Shown here: positions 1 to 11,609 of the stretch, piece after piece
How positions within the stretch are numbered: the first letter of the stretch is position 1
Layout: each line of letters starts with the position of its first letter
Notes under the pieces: model-generated
Database searches by the model: none
The model's input: the letters and a program-made list of their open reading frames with translations, nothing else
What the model was told of the DNA's origin: nothing
Assembly (NCBI RefSeq): GCF_037975245.1
Contig: NC_092573.1
Span: forward strand, 7,118,501-7,182,500
Source: Apostichopus japonicus
Taxonomy: Eukaryota; Echinodermata; Holothuroidea; Aspidochirotida; Stichopodidae
DNA: 64,000 nucleotides
Reading direction: 5' to 3'
Translations under genes and position numbers: made by a program

Positions 1-203
1 CATAAGGTCCCGAGTTTGAGTCACTCCAAGATTAATGTATGTCGTCCAGTTACAGAGTTGTTGACAATTGACAATTCATAATCATGGATGTTAAATATGA
101 ATCTAAGAGACTGACTTCGGTCAGCTTGCTGCTTTGATAAGCCAATGAGGCTTCTTCGCCAGTTCCTGCTTGCAGGAGGATCTAAAATACATACATACAT
201 TTG
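1..203 (+). mobile_element. tRNA-derived SINE (family A), cut by window start
   Basis: The window begins inside the tRNA-like head, at cataaggtcccgagtttgag (B box region). The body and the tail gatctaaaatacatacatac follow the other copies closely. Confidence 0.88.
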
Positions 204-2149
204 AAAAATAAAAATCTGCACTCACAAGTTCTTCGTCGTTTAAACTCTGTCTGGTCACTAAGGTAGAAGGACCTGCCTGTCTCTTCAAGGCTGCTAGAGA
301 CTACAAGAGGAAAAGGTTAGATGGAAGTGTTAGTTTATACGAATACTGTAAAAGTTCATAATGACATCACATTGAAACAAATCTTTAAAAGTTTTGCTGG
401 GAAAGGTATGTTGCAATGCAGGACAATTTTTGGTCAAAATTTGACGGTATCGAGATTATCACATGGGATGAGTTTGTATATATCCCTAAACTATATCAAA
501 ATAATTAAGACAATACTGTGAACCATCATTAACATTACCCTTTTGACAAAGAATTGATACATCTGTGACAATTACGCTAGAAATGCTCCCATGATTCATT
601 GCTACAACCAAACTGATAAGATGCTTAAACTTGAAGATGGTTACAATTTGAACCATTTCGACCTTATGATTGGTCAATAAATTGAGGATAATTTGAAAAA
701 TAATTTGAAAACATTACTACTGATGTGGGATATGTCTTGAATTCCCCAAAATTCATTCCTACCTGATGGCATTTTACTAAACTTGTACAAACTACACTTA
801 AAATGTCAATTAACGGCTTGCGATGATTCTGCAAAAATCACACATGAGGTAGCCTGAGGAGATTGACTTGAAAATTATTAAGCAATCATGTAATGGTTTA
901 CAATTTTAATACCTTTTCTTACTTCATCACAAACAAACCTTGAATTATTATAGTAAAAACATTGCAGCACAAAAGTGCATTTTCAAACTTGTTAGAGTTC
1001 ATATGTACCGATGTTAGAGTAGAGCTGAAAAATGTTTTTTGTGGTTAAAGAGCAGGGTTATCAGAAATGGAATAACAGCGATGATATTAGACAGAGGCAT
1101 ATGAAATGGAGAGCACATCTTAAAGACAATATCTTGGAAGGATTATACCAGGTTGTTAACTTACCACATCCTCTCGTATTGGTTATTAAAGAAATTGAAA
1201 ATATATCGCAAACTAAATTTATTAGCTTTAATTGCTGTATTTCATTATCCTGACACTAGAAACGAATACAATTTACCTCACTCTCTGATGTATCATTTAC
1301 CTTGGAGGGTTTTCTCCGACAGAAATCGTACGTACCTCAGATATGTACCTTTGTAGTACATCACAGACCTTAACATTTTGAAGGCATCAGCAACCAATTG
1401 TTCAAATTGTTTTGTAAGAATGCTTTCTAAAAATCCATATGAAGTTTACTTTCAGATCTATTTATTCATACTTCACTTCCCTGCATTTACTCATATCATA
1501 TCGGTCACTGACATGCAAAACTTATATCGTTTTAAGCTTTCTGGAAATTTCTAATCATAAATTGAATCCAAGTATATGTTCATTTTTTGGAATGATGCTA
1601 AAATTGGAAGTCAGAGAATCAATCTTTCAATATTTGTGATGAACTCTATCGTTCCAGTTTGAGAGCCCACATTTTCTCGATTGTATTTTTTTTCAAGTGA
1701 ATGTGCTGCATTCAATTATAATTATCAAATTTTCTTTTATCCTCGCAGAGAATAATTTAGAGTTTTAATACCTCAGAAGTCTAATAGTACTTTGTGGCTC
1801 ATGGCATAGTTACATTATCTTACAAATAATTTGAAATGACACAAACCAAAAAAGGAGAAAAATGCAAAAGAGCCTGCATAGAAAGTTATACTTTATGCAG
1901 TAATGACTTCAGCATGAACACAGGAGGTCATAGTGAGAGTTACAGAACTACCTTGCTTGCTTTATAAAAAAGGAGGAGAGATTGACTATAAGCACAGCAA
2001 GAAAAGTCTGGAAAAAATGTTTAGCTTAATCTTGTAAGCATAGAATTGGAATTACTTAGGTCTGAGGAACATTACAAGGGCACATGATCTTAACATCAGG
2101 AACAGTCAAAATTATGAATTAACTAATAATTCGTTAAGAATTTTTCTGG

Positions 2150-2410
2150 AAAATAGTACTTTATATTACTATATAATAGTACTTGATATAACTATACAGT
2201 AAAATAGTACTTGTTATTACTATATCAAAAATAGTACTTGACGTTACTAAACCAAAAAGTACTTGATAATACTGTTAAACAGTACTTGATATTACTATAA
2301 AATATTACTTGATATTACTATATCAAAAATAGTACTTGATAAAACTATATGAAAAAAATAGTATTTGATATTACTAAACCAAAAAGTACTTGATACTACC
2401 ACAACAAAAA
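2150..2410. repeat. AT-rich minisatellite, 'agtacttgatattact' core
   Basis: About ten copies of a 20- to 30-base unit (aatagtacttgatattacta followed by tatcaaa) lie head to tail, with length variation. Confidence 0.85.
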
Positions 2411-2484
2411 ACAATGAATTAAATTGGACTCAAATATTAGCCCTGACTCAGATACATTAATACATAATTGTTCATGATTGTGTC

Positions 2485-2635
2485 AAAACTCAAGACACAT
2501 TATCAAGGTATTATCTATTCTGACATTAATGTAGCAACACGAGACACATAATCAAGATATTATCCATTCTGACATTAATGTAGCCACTCAAGACAGATTA
2601 TCAAGGTTGTATCTATTCTGACATTAATGTAGCAA
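2485..2635. repeat. Minisatellite, 49-bp unit, three copies
   Basis: gacattaatgtagc recurs at 2522, 2571 and 2620, each preceded by an agacacattatcaaggtatt-like part. Confidence 0.88.
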
Positions 2636-3457
2636 CTTAAGTGAAGGCAAGAGAAGTAATATGCTGCTTTTAGTACAACCAGCTGCTATGCATGAGTGCA
2701 TTGAAAGAAGGGGGGGGGGGGTCTATTGGTTGCTAATAAAAAAAAACTGTCACATAATCTTATTGCTGATACTATCCACGTATGACATCCAGCAGCAGCT
2801 CACAAACTCCAATATTGGAATTCATTTCTTTATTAAGGTAAGATATATATAGTGTTGAATGCTGATATAAACATCTGGAAAATAGTTTCCTAATATTTAA
2901 CAAAGAACAAAGAAATAGAGACCATCTTGTGATGTAAAGTGTGTTTGGATGCTCTAACACTGTAGGTATTATGGTTGATAACTGTACAGAGTTTAGGTCA
3001 ACATCCAGCTATAAAGAATATCATGACAAATAACAAAGGTCTTAATTCATTCAACTCTAATTTAGCAATAAACTTTAATACTAAAGTAAACATCAAATTT
3101 AGGCTGTAAATGTCATTATATGGTATTTGTTCGTTCTTGAGGATGTGATTTAGAACAAAACTAATTTGGACAATACTATATCCTACTAATGAATCCAATT
3201 GCTGAAAGCTTTTCAACTCTACATTCCCAAGAACATCTTTGAAAATCTATTATCGTTTGGGCTCATGGAACCAGACCGCTGGCTGCTTAGAACTCTGAAT
3301 TGAGTAATTACCTTGTCATTCATTAATATGATCTTTGTTTGGTTTCAAAGCTGTACCCTTCATGTTTCATTTGATTCCAAAAACTTACCCTTCATGTTAC
3401 CAACATCATTACCAATATTTGCATATTAATTTTGTCCCTTTTCCTTTTTGTCGGCAG

Positions 3458-3598
3458 AAATTTCCATGCAATTCAGAAGCGCAATTAGTTTTATTTGCTT
3501 TCAAAACTTGGGATGCCTTTGGCATGATTGCAGAATTTACAGTTCACAAATGGGCAGCAGGAAGCTTTAATCATGAGATGTATCAACAGGTATTGAAG
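3458..3598 (+). CDS. Unidentified exon-like open stretch
   Basis: The plus strand shows a pyrimidine tract and acceptor (ttttcctttttgtcggcag), then 47 open codons, then a donor-like gtaata (a second donor, gtattg, lies nine bases earlier). The peptide begins KFPCNSEAQLVLFAFKTWDA and ends SFNHEMYQQVLK. Its composition is protein-like, with Trp, Cys and mixed hydrophobic and charged residues, unlike the AT-rich noise around it. I do not recognise the family. The frame also stays open upstream to an ATG at 3335, but that part looks like intron. No partner exon was found. It could be an exon of a nested gene, a pseudogene fragment or chance. Confidence 0.3.
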
Positions 3599-5387
3599 GT
3601 AATATGACAAACCTCAACTTCTCAGCAAAAAATAGTCAGTATTTTCAACCTTTTTGTTGTTGTAAAGGAGTGTGTTGAGGACGTTTAATAGAGATGAAAG
3701 GGTTTCTCGAAAGGATTTTTATCATTTCAAGTATGATTTTGGTCGTTGCTGCTATGTTGATCGACAATATTAATCAACGACCAAGTCGGTACCGAAAATG
3801 TTGATGTGTTATGCCCTCTAATAGTCTATTTTATTTCATTGCCAATTCACAAACCCACTGTCTGATTTTCATTGATGTAACAAGGACATGATACTAACAA
3901 GACGCAAGAAATTTGTAGTTTTCCCACTACTGACACCAAAGTCATGACTCCTGCTGACACCATATTAAACCTCATCGATGATACCGTAAGATTGCAGCAA
4001 TTATCCCAACGCGCATATAGCTAGTTCGATATTAGCAATAAACAAAGTATATAGAGGAATATTTTTAATTTATTATTGGCAAAGGACATGAAAGGTATGT
4101 ATGAAAATTTTTGTTTTACAAGAAGGAATACACAACGTTTTCCTTCCCTATATACTGTCCATTTAGATATATGATACAAAGAACATGTATTAATAATGTG
4201 AGCAGGGGTATCATACCAATGAGTGAATGTACAAATACTACAAGGTTACATGGCAGATAAAATCCATACATGGTTGCATCAACATCAAAAAAAAATAAAT
4301 CAAGTTAAAATTTCAAGGTAAATTTGATACAATAATACAGTTTTTCAACACAGAGAGGAAAACAAAGGATCACACATACGTGTTGATTATGCAAATTACA
4401 TTACGGATAAAACAATGCTGTTGAATATGCATATAACACCGATATCACTGCAGACTTCAAGCTTACCCAACAAAGGCTTTTGACACCAATCTCCTGTTTG
4501 AAGCAGTGTGCATGACATGTGAAAGAGTGAATGGTCATGAAATATGCATGATAAACAATATGCAAATTAAATAAGCTCTGTTCACTTATTCATGAATGCA
4601 ATATGCAAATAAAAAAAATATTATCTTTCAGATTTGATTGATAGAGGTGGGATAGCAATATTATGCAAATTAAAATAGTGGCATTAAAAGGAGAGACTTA
4701 AGAGGAGATTAACAGCAGTATTAAGGAAACAGGACATTTTGAAAGGTGTAAGATCATCTGCTGTATTTTTTATTAAATGGGAGTGGGATGGGAGCTGGGG
4801 TGGTAATCTTAAAAAATCTTAACAAAAAATCCACTGTATTGAAACAACCAATAAATATGGAGTTGTTCCCTTCTATCAGAATTCAGAAAGCCCATTTAGT
4901 CCCCGTCTCCACCACCCCCTTCCCCCTGCCCCTTTTGATCAGTAAATTTATTCCTGTCATGTATAACAAGATAACCTCATGCGACATCCTCTAGTACTAT
5001 TAAGATGGGAAGAGAAAGCATAAGGACTTAACTTTCATACCAAAAAAAATGAAAACACCCAATCATAGGTATAAGGAATGTTACAGAGCAGAAGGGGAAC
5101 ATACAAAAGGAATACTTCACTTGATGTTTGTAAATATTTAGGTGGGTTGAAGGTTCAGTAGGGGATGAGGGGGATGTAGATGGGTTGAAGGTCCAGTGAA
5201 GTGTACTAGGGGAGAGGGATAGGTCGGTTTCAACGTCCAATAGGTTATAACAGAGGTGGAGGTAGGGGGATGAATGACTTTACTACTCTCAAGTTAATGG
5301 CTGCTACCCCTAATAAGGATTAACAGATAGATTTTCATTTAACTATTTTTTTTAACAGGATGAATTTGTTACAGAAATGATGAAGAT

Positions 5388-5408
5388 GGGGGGGGGGGGG
5401 AGGAGGGG
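5388..5408. repeat. Poly-G tract
   Basis: A run of about 13 G continues into aggaggggg. Similar runs occur near 2709 (G), 16164 (C), 40807 (G) and 57411 (G). Confidence 0.9.
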
Positions 5409-6642
5409 GTGACGGAACTGGTTAGAACAAAGACGACCTCCCATACATTGCCCATGATACTTCTATCTAAAGATATTTTCTTCAAGGATAATGTTAAGTA
5501 TTTAGTGCATTAATTGTTTTTGTAATTTCTTCAGCTTTTCATCCTTCTGAAAGTCTACCTTCAGTTCATTTCAGATTAGCACAAAGTGGACAATTCCAGA
5601 GGAATAAGAATTACACTATGGCAGCAACTCATCAGTTATCGGACCCTAAAACATTTCATCCAGTGTCTACTAGCGATAATCCAATATAACATTCTTATAT
5701 TTCTGGCTATCAAATGAACCTTACTTTTTGACATTCATTGATTTTTTTTTTTCTGATAGCTTCTATAATTTTCATCACCATGGAGAGGTTTGAAAATGCA
5801 AAAAAGGTTTCTCCTCATTTTTGTATTCCTTCTATGCATTAATATGAGGAAGGTCTATACTACAGACAAATTAAGTGGAAAACAAACATTCTTGGGACAG
5901 TGACCATAAAGACATGCTTTGGGTTGGCTAGGGAGGGAAGAACAAAGAAAATGCAACAGTCGAAAAACCAGTAGCTTAATGAATATTTAAATTACCATGA
6001 CTTCCATTATAATAATTGCTTGATGTTTAAAATCCATGTACAGCCTGAACTTTTGATAAACTTTTGATAAAACTTTCCTCTCATTGGTAGCAATGAACGT
6101 ATGTTATGAATTAACTTTAGAGTAAAACTAACTAGGGAATGCTCTACTGAAAAGGCTTGTAAACGTTAGCTCTGTTTGCATTATGATGATCATCTACTTA
6201 GAGTCAATTCAATCAAAATTTCACTGATTATTGGGAAAACCAGGAAAAATACAGTTATGAAAAATATATTAGAAGGATTTTCTCTTTATCTTCTTCTCGA
6301 AATTTTCACCTAGAGGGAGTAGATTAGTTGATCTTACTCTGAATGACTTAAGTAGTGGGATTGTAATCACCATTGTCATTGAAGACTATACCATAGACAT
6401 GCGCCTTATACAGGTTTACCTCAACTAATTTCACCATAATACAAGTTTGCTATGTAACAGTGGAAATGATCATATTTTTTACAATTCTTTATCTAGACAT
6501 GGGTGAGCATTTTAATCGTCTGCTCCTTCTCTGTTTTAAACCTACGAATAAAAAAACGAAGCTATGCATGCTTCTGGGGAAAATGGAAAAGTGGAAAGCT
6601 GTATAGGAGGAATTACTTGTAAAAATACCACTAAAATCTTAC

Positions 6643-6705
6643 CAAAGGCATAGATTTCCGACGGGCTGGTATTTCCGGCATGGAGTTAATATCCAGCTGG
6701 TAGTG
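6643..6705 (-). CDS. UNC13: UNC13 exon H: short exon preceding the C1-domain region
   Basis: The open frame reads INSMPEIPARRKSMPL and stops at a good donor (gtaaga, starting at 6642). The mammalian counterpart is [21 protein letters not shown], so the identity of the exon is clear. The acceptor is uncertain. The best-looking site (attgttttgtcag, exon from 6718) gives 76 bp and needs an upstream exon ending in phase 2. A GAG acceptor 13 bases further in gives 63 bp (21 codons) and joins exon G in phase 0, so those boundaries are listed here. Either an unrecognised intermediate exon of length 3n+2 lies between 6719 and 9373, or the GAG site is used. The next exon (VSDL and the C1 zinc-finger region) was not found in 1-6642. 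Confidence 0.75.
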
Positions 6706-9373
6706 CTCATGAGAAAGGCTGACAAAACAATGAGGTTACCGATGATGAAGATGAAAATGTGAAAGATGGGAACCATGTGTGCTAAATTGCAAAATTGAAT
6801 AAAATGATCAAAAATGGTGATAGAAATGGTGAGAGATACCTCTATTTCTGGATGAATTATGAATTCACCTTTTTAGTTGAATAATAATATATGTGGGGAA
6901 AGAAACTTATTTCAGAAATCCACTGCAAAATGTCAGTTCGGTAATTGAATTGATTCTGTCCTTTGGAGACTGCAGTCATTTTTCACATTCCTGCACGTTT
7001 TTTTTTTTTGTATTTTTTTTGTAACCAGTGTACCTCAAGGAAAATTTTTATCATGAGTTTGCTAGTCCACTGAATTATGAAAAACTTTCAAATATGGAAA
7101 TTATTCCAATAAAAATATTTTCGAATGGTGAGAATTAACAAAACAGACAAAAAAGCACACATCGGAAAAGATTGTTGATAAAAACTAAGAACAAAACAAC
7201 ACAGTGGACGAAGAACTGTTAGTGCAGTGAGAATGTGAGTGTTTATGTCGTCATGGTAACAGAGAAACTAGGTTTTCCAGATTAAGTTACCGATGAAATT
7301 CTCTTTGCAAGTCTGACGTGGGGCTGTATATTTATGTTCATAGAACTGCAGGCGTCAAGTTGTCTCCGACGCCTAGCGAGTTTGCCTCTGACGGTGAAGA
7401 AACACAATTTTCAATTTGCAGACCAAACAAACAATATAGAATGAATCCCTTCAACTTCCAAGAAGGATATAGTTAAAATAATTACCTGCAACATTAAATC
7501 CAGCAATAACTATCCAGTTTCTTTGCTTAACTATTGAATGACAGGAACTAACAGTCCCTGAAGTTACCCATAACTCCAAGCTGAATGTATATAATGTATA
7601 TATTCTAGTAACATGGCCTCTTCAGGGCTGGGTTCTTCACATGAGAAACTGATTTGAGAAAAAGTTTGCATAAATCCAAAATTGGAAAATGTTACTTTTG
7701 AACTGATTATGACTGGTCTAAGTCTGTTGTTGCCTGTGTGATGAATGGAATAACAATCTACATACACTGAAGTCATGACTGTGGCATGGAATAGACCCCC
7801 TACACACCACACCCCCCCTCCCCCCTCCATCCAATAATCCCTTGCAAATGAGGTGGAATAAACAAAGAAACAGAACAAGCTTACAGCTTACCTATATCCT
7901 CTAATTAAAGAATTTAATATCATCTCCATATGATTGTTATATTTTAATGGAAGGTATTTATCAGATATAAAAGGCAACAATTTGTTTCTTTATGTTTGGT
8001 TCATTATTTATAATCAACCATGAGTTATTACAGCATTCTCACTTACCCTCCATTCACCAGCCAAGCCCACTCTATCATCCCTCCATTCATGGGAATTATT
8101 CAATCTTCACCCAATTATTACAGCATTCTCACTTACCCTCCACTCACCAGCCGAGCCCACACTGACATCCCTCCATTCATGGGAATTATTCAATCTCCAC
8201 CCAATTATTACAGCATTCTCACTTACCCTCCATTCACCAGCCGAGCCCACACTGACATCCCTCCAATCCTTGGGAATTATTCAATCTTCACCCAATTATT
8301 ACAGCGTTCTCACTTACCCTCCATTTGCAGGCTGAGCCCACACTGACAACCCTCCATTCATGAGAATTATTCAATCTTCACCCAACTATTACAGCGTTCT
8401 CACTTACCCTCCATTCGCCAGCCGAGCCCACTCTATCATACCTCCATTCATGGGAATTATTTAATCTCCACCAAACTATTACAGCGTTCTCACTTACCCT
8501 CCATTTGCAGGCCGAGCCCACACTGACATCCCTCCATTCATGGGAATTATTCAATCTTCACCCAACTATAACAGCGTTCTCACTTACCCTCCATTCGCCA
8601 GCCATGCCCACTCTATCATCCCTCCATTCATGGAAATTATTCAATCTCCACCCAATTATTACAGCGTTCTTACTTACCTTCCATTCACCAGCAGAGCCCA
8701 CACTGACATCCCTCCATTCATGGGAATTATTCAATCTTCATCCAATTATTACAGCGTTCTCACTTACCCTCCATTCACCAGCCGAGCCCACACTGATATC
8801 CCTCCATTCATTGGAGTTACTCAATCTTCACCCAATTATTACAGCGTTCTCACTTACCCTCCATTTGCCAGCCGAGCCCACACTGACATCCCTCCATTCA
8901 TTGGAGTTATTTGATCTTCACCCTCAAGGTGATAAGCTTGTCGATCCTGAGTAACGCAGAAAAAGTGGAAAAGCAAATCTTTTTTTTTTATTCATGATCA
9001 TAAATAATTAATACTATAAAATGAATGACATTGCAAGTCTTTCCAAAAGACAAACTGTCTCAACCACATTGAGATGAAAATTAAATAGAGAATTATACTA
9101 TAGGTATTATTAGAATGGATTAAAAAAGTAACACTGAATGAAAGATTTAGAAAACCATTTTGGATTACTCATTATTACCTCTGACAATAATATTTATCAA
9201 AGGCCCAATTAACTTCTTTGAGTTGCAACAGAATTGACTACTACTTCATTACCTGCGGCTGAAAAAGGGTTGCATTATGTTAGTACAATGGCAATTAAAC
9301 TGTTCTGTCCCCCAACCCCCCCGGCCAAACCCTTCCTCCCCCCTCATAACATATAAATAAAACTGTCTGTCAC
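6706..9373 (-). other. UNC13 intron between exons G and H
   Basis: This 2.7 kb intron contains a tandem array of a 90-bp unit (8020-8925), a C-rich tract (9308-9343) just inside the donor of exon G, and a GC-richer patch (about 7300-7400) with consensus-like splice sites but no matching phase. An extra UNC13 exon could hide here, because the strongest acceptor of exon H does not match the phase of exon G. Nothing else is recognisable. Confidence 0.65.
8020..8925. repeat. Minisatellite, 90-bp unit, about 10 copies
   Basis: The landmark gggaattatt recurs at intervals of 90 (8091, 8181 and on), and each unit contains ttacagc(a/g)ttctcacttaccctcc and gagcccacactgacatccc. Copies differ by a few substitutions. 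Because 90 is a multiple of three, several plus-strand frames stay open across many units and predict a 30-residue repeat rich in Pro, Tyr and Ser. The array lies antisense inside a UNC13 intron and lacks any start or splice context, so I read it as satellite DNA, not a gene. Confidence 0.9.
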
Positions 9374-9644
9374 CTCAGCAATCTGCTCTCGGACCCGTTG
9401 GTAGGCATGTAACCACCTGGCTCTGGCAGCTGACATCCTTGGTAAGAGATCTAATCCTGTCTCTTGAGAACCAGGGATAGATCCTTCCAAAGATTCTTGA
9501 TGGTGATAGGAATCATCTAATTCTTCTTGCGGTTCCACCATCACTGGAGATGGATGCTCCTGCTCCTTGTGCATGTTTTCAAGTCCAGAATCACTGGGAT
9601 CTCGTCTGCTGGACCTCGGAGAAGAATACCTGCTGCTCGTTGGA
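9374..9644 (-). CDS. UNC13: UNC13 exon G: linker end and calmodulin-binding helix
   Basis: This 271-bp exon (acceptor tgctttttttttttcag, donor gtgaca; phase 2 to phase 0) starts with a Ser/Arg-rich stretch (SPTSSRYSSPRSSRRDPSD). It ends in MSAARARWLHAYQRVREQIAE. That end matches the mammalian segment [21 protein letters not shown], the amphipathic helix that binds calmodulin through an anchoring Trp. The Trp, the hydrophobic positions four and seven residues later (Ala/Tyr, Val), and the basic residues are kept. In mammals a second Trp lies about 25 residues on (KSLWF). It is not in this exon, nor in exon H. Calcium/calmodulin binding that affects short-term plasticity is known for the mammalian proteins and is inferred here. 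Confidence 0.92.
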
Positions 9645-10147
9645 CTGAAAAAAAAAGCATAAAGAGAGAGAGTTACATCGTATCGTTGTATCCAGAGGAA
9701 TTTGTGAAATCATGCACACAATAAATGAGTACCATTCCGGCTAAAATAAAATGAAACCAGTTGATACGCAATACTAATTATTAAAAAAGAGCTACTGAAC
9801 TGGTCACAACATCTTTGAAACCAACAATACTTTGATGGTCAGCTGTAGGGGAAAACCATGTATGTAACAGTTTGACCATTTCAATATCTCATATACCAAA
9901 TGAAAACTGATCTGGAAAAGACTGCTGTCCAAGAAAAAAATAAATTTCCAAAAGTGGTTCAGGCATGGTGTCAAAGGTGAGATGCCAAGATGGCTGCAGC
10001 AATCGTTGCAGCCGGCTACTGGTCTGCAGACATAATCTGTGTTTGATATCTAGCCAGCGTTGTTTACATTTACTGGTTACAGTGAACCACTGTTTGTAAT
10101 TGACTATTACTGAATACAAATTTCAAACAAGGGAGTGCAGACTCTAC
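9645..10147 (-). other. UNC13 intron between exons F and G
   Basis: This 503-bp intron has a gtagag donor and a long T-rich acceptor tract ending in cag. It is AT-rich, with no repeat array or transposon fragment that I can recognise. Confidence 0.8.
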
Positions 10148-11088
10148 CTGACCGTTCCAATAAGTGAAGGCTTGCTTCCTCTCTGCAACGGAGTGTCTGG
10201 GTCGTACGAGAGAGATGCCTGGCTATATCGAGGACTCTGGTCCAGGGTGCTCGCTAGTGACCCATGATCACTGTATTCTAGGGGCCTCTCTAAACTATCA
10301 GAATGTTCTAGGCTATCTTCAGTGTGAGCTCTACGTTGACGGTCCACGACGTCTTTACCGACCATCTCAAATTCATAGTTATCGTGGAATTCTTGATCAA
10401 CGTACGGATCGCCGGTTCTATCTCTGTAGTCGTCCACGTGGTACTCCTGATCGGAGTATTCTCGGTAGTCGTAATCGTCCGTCATTTCGCTGTCCTGTTG
10501 GACGAACCGCCTCTTGTAATCGTCCGGATGGGAGAAGTCTCTGGAGAGGGGCAGGTCCTGGTCGCTGTCTATATGGAGGTCTTTGATCGGCACTGGATCT
10601 ATCTCGACCCTGCTGCTGCTTCTGCGATACTCTTCGTAACTGTCATACCCGTCGGGGTATCTGTCTACGGGAGGGTATTCCACTTCTTCGGGAAAGTCTA
10701 TACTGTCCGAATATTCCTTTGCGAGGGGAAACTCCCTACCTAACGGTGGCGGGTAAATTCTATCACTAGACGAAGACACTTTTTCTGGGGGGTAATCTTT
10801 CTCTGATGAATAATGGTCTTCCTCTCCTACTGGATATTCTGCGTCGCTGAACCTACTGTAAGTATCTCTGTAATAACCGTCTTCTCCTCTGTATTTATTA
10901 TAATCCTCATCCCCCGCGTAGTCGTACCTCCCGCCGCCGACCACCACGTCCTCCCCGTAATCGTAGTATCTCTCCGGATGCTCTCCTTCTCTCGGTTCGT
11001 ATTCGTCTAACGAATAGTCGTGTTCAAGATGCGGTTCTCTCAATTCTTCGAGATTCTCATCGTCTAAATAACCTTCGTTATTGTAAGG
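10148..11088 (-). CDS. UNC13: UNC13 exon F: long Tyr- and acid-rich disordered exon
   Basis: This single 941-bp exon (acceptor tctaaacactcag, donor gtagag; phase 0 to phase 2) encodes about 313 residues. By my count about 35 are tyrosine and a large share are Asp or Glu, with no Cys or Trp. Repeated short patterns such as DYxxEY, EYPP, DRYPDGY and DDYDYREY suggest expansion of a simple acidic-Tyr motif. It sits where Munc13-1 has its acidic linker between C2A and the calmodulin site, but its size and Tyr content exceed what I recall for mammals. The exon is clearly more GC-rich than the introns around it, and long antisense open frames inside it are a by-product of that composition. The end of the exon (SLIGTV-R/S) joins exon G in frame. 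Confidence 0.9.
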
Positions 11089-11514
11089 CTGAGTGTTTAG
11101 AAACAAGAGAAATTAAGGAGGAGGAGGAGGAGGAGCAGTGAACATAAACCAAGTGTGACACAAGATTTGTTAGCTTACATTCTACTTAAAATCTGTTGAC
11201 CCTACACAAGCAGACTATAGCACAGAAATGAGACGATGCAGAAATACTATGTATTGGCACATTGCTCTTTAAATACCCAAGTTTTACTTTAAAAAAAAAA
11301 ACATGAGTAGACTCTATGAAAAGTATCAAACATCAAATCGAAGCAACAAGAAGAATAAGAAGGAATTACTAACAAAGTATTTGTGAACTATACAAAGGCC
11401 AAAATGATAAAGTAAGGTTGTACGGTTAAATTTATATATTTATATATATAATTATATATATATATATAGATATAGGCAAAAATGATAAAGTAAGGTTGTA
11501 CGGTTAAATTTATA

Positions 11515-11549
<35 letters not shown>

Positions 11550-11609
11550 GAAAACGTAATATATATATATATATTTATATGTATACATCACTGCCATTTA
11601 TATACAAAC
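11089..11609 (-). other. UNC13 intron between exons E and F
   Basis: This 521-bp intron contains a (GGA)n stretch close to the exon F acceptor (11116-11134) and, near the exon E donor, two (AT)n microsatellites in a local duplication (11398-11590). Otherwise it is AT-rich sequence with no coding signal. Confidence 0.8.
11398..11590. repeat. Duplicated (AT)n microsatellite next to exon E donor
   Basis: The segment aaaatgataaagtaaggttg plus about 25 following bases appears twice (11401 and 11477, 76 bases apart). Each copy runs into an (AT)n stretch, and a third (AT)n tract follows at 11559-11580. The unit therefore duplicated together with its microsatellite. The tract ends about 20 bases from the splice donor of exon E. 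Confidence 0.9.

Larger units (their letters stand above)
1..6642 (-). other. UNC13 intron after exon H (continues past base 1)
   Basis: No further UNC13 exon was recognised here. The region holds a tRNA-derived SINE (1-203), two short minisatellites (2150-2410 and 2485-2635), poly-G tracts near 2709 and 5388, purine/pyrimidine-rich low-complexity sequence around 4900-5280, and one plus-strand exon-like open stretch (3458-3598). The rest is AT-rich sequence without recognisable coding or RNA signals. Confidence 0.7.

Noticed and set aside
21-221. 66-codon minus-strand frame, also similar to sequence near 42600 and 46250.
   Set aside because: It is the reverse strand of the family A SINE body; the similarity is repeat, not gene.
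10164-10743. Plus-strand frames of about 140 codons.
   Set aside because: They are antisense shadows of UNC13 exon F, caused by its GC-rich, repetitive codons.
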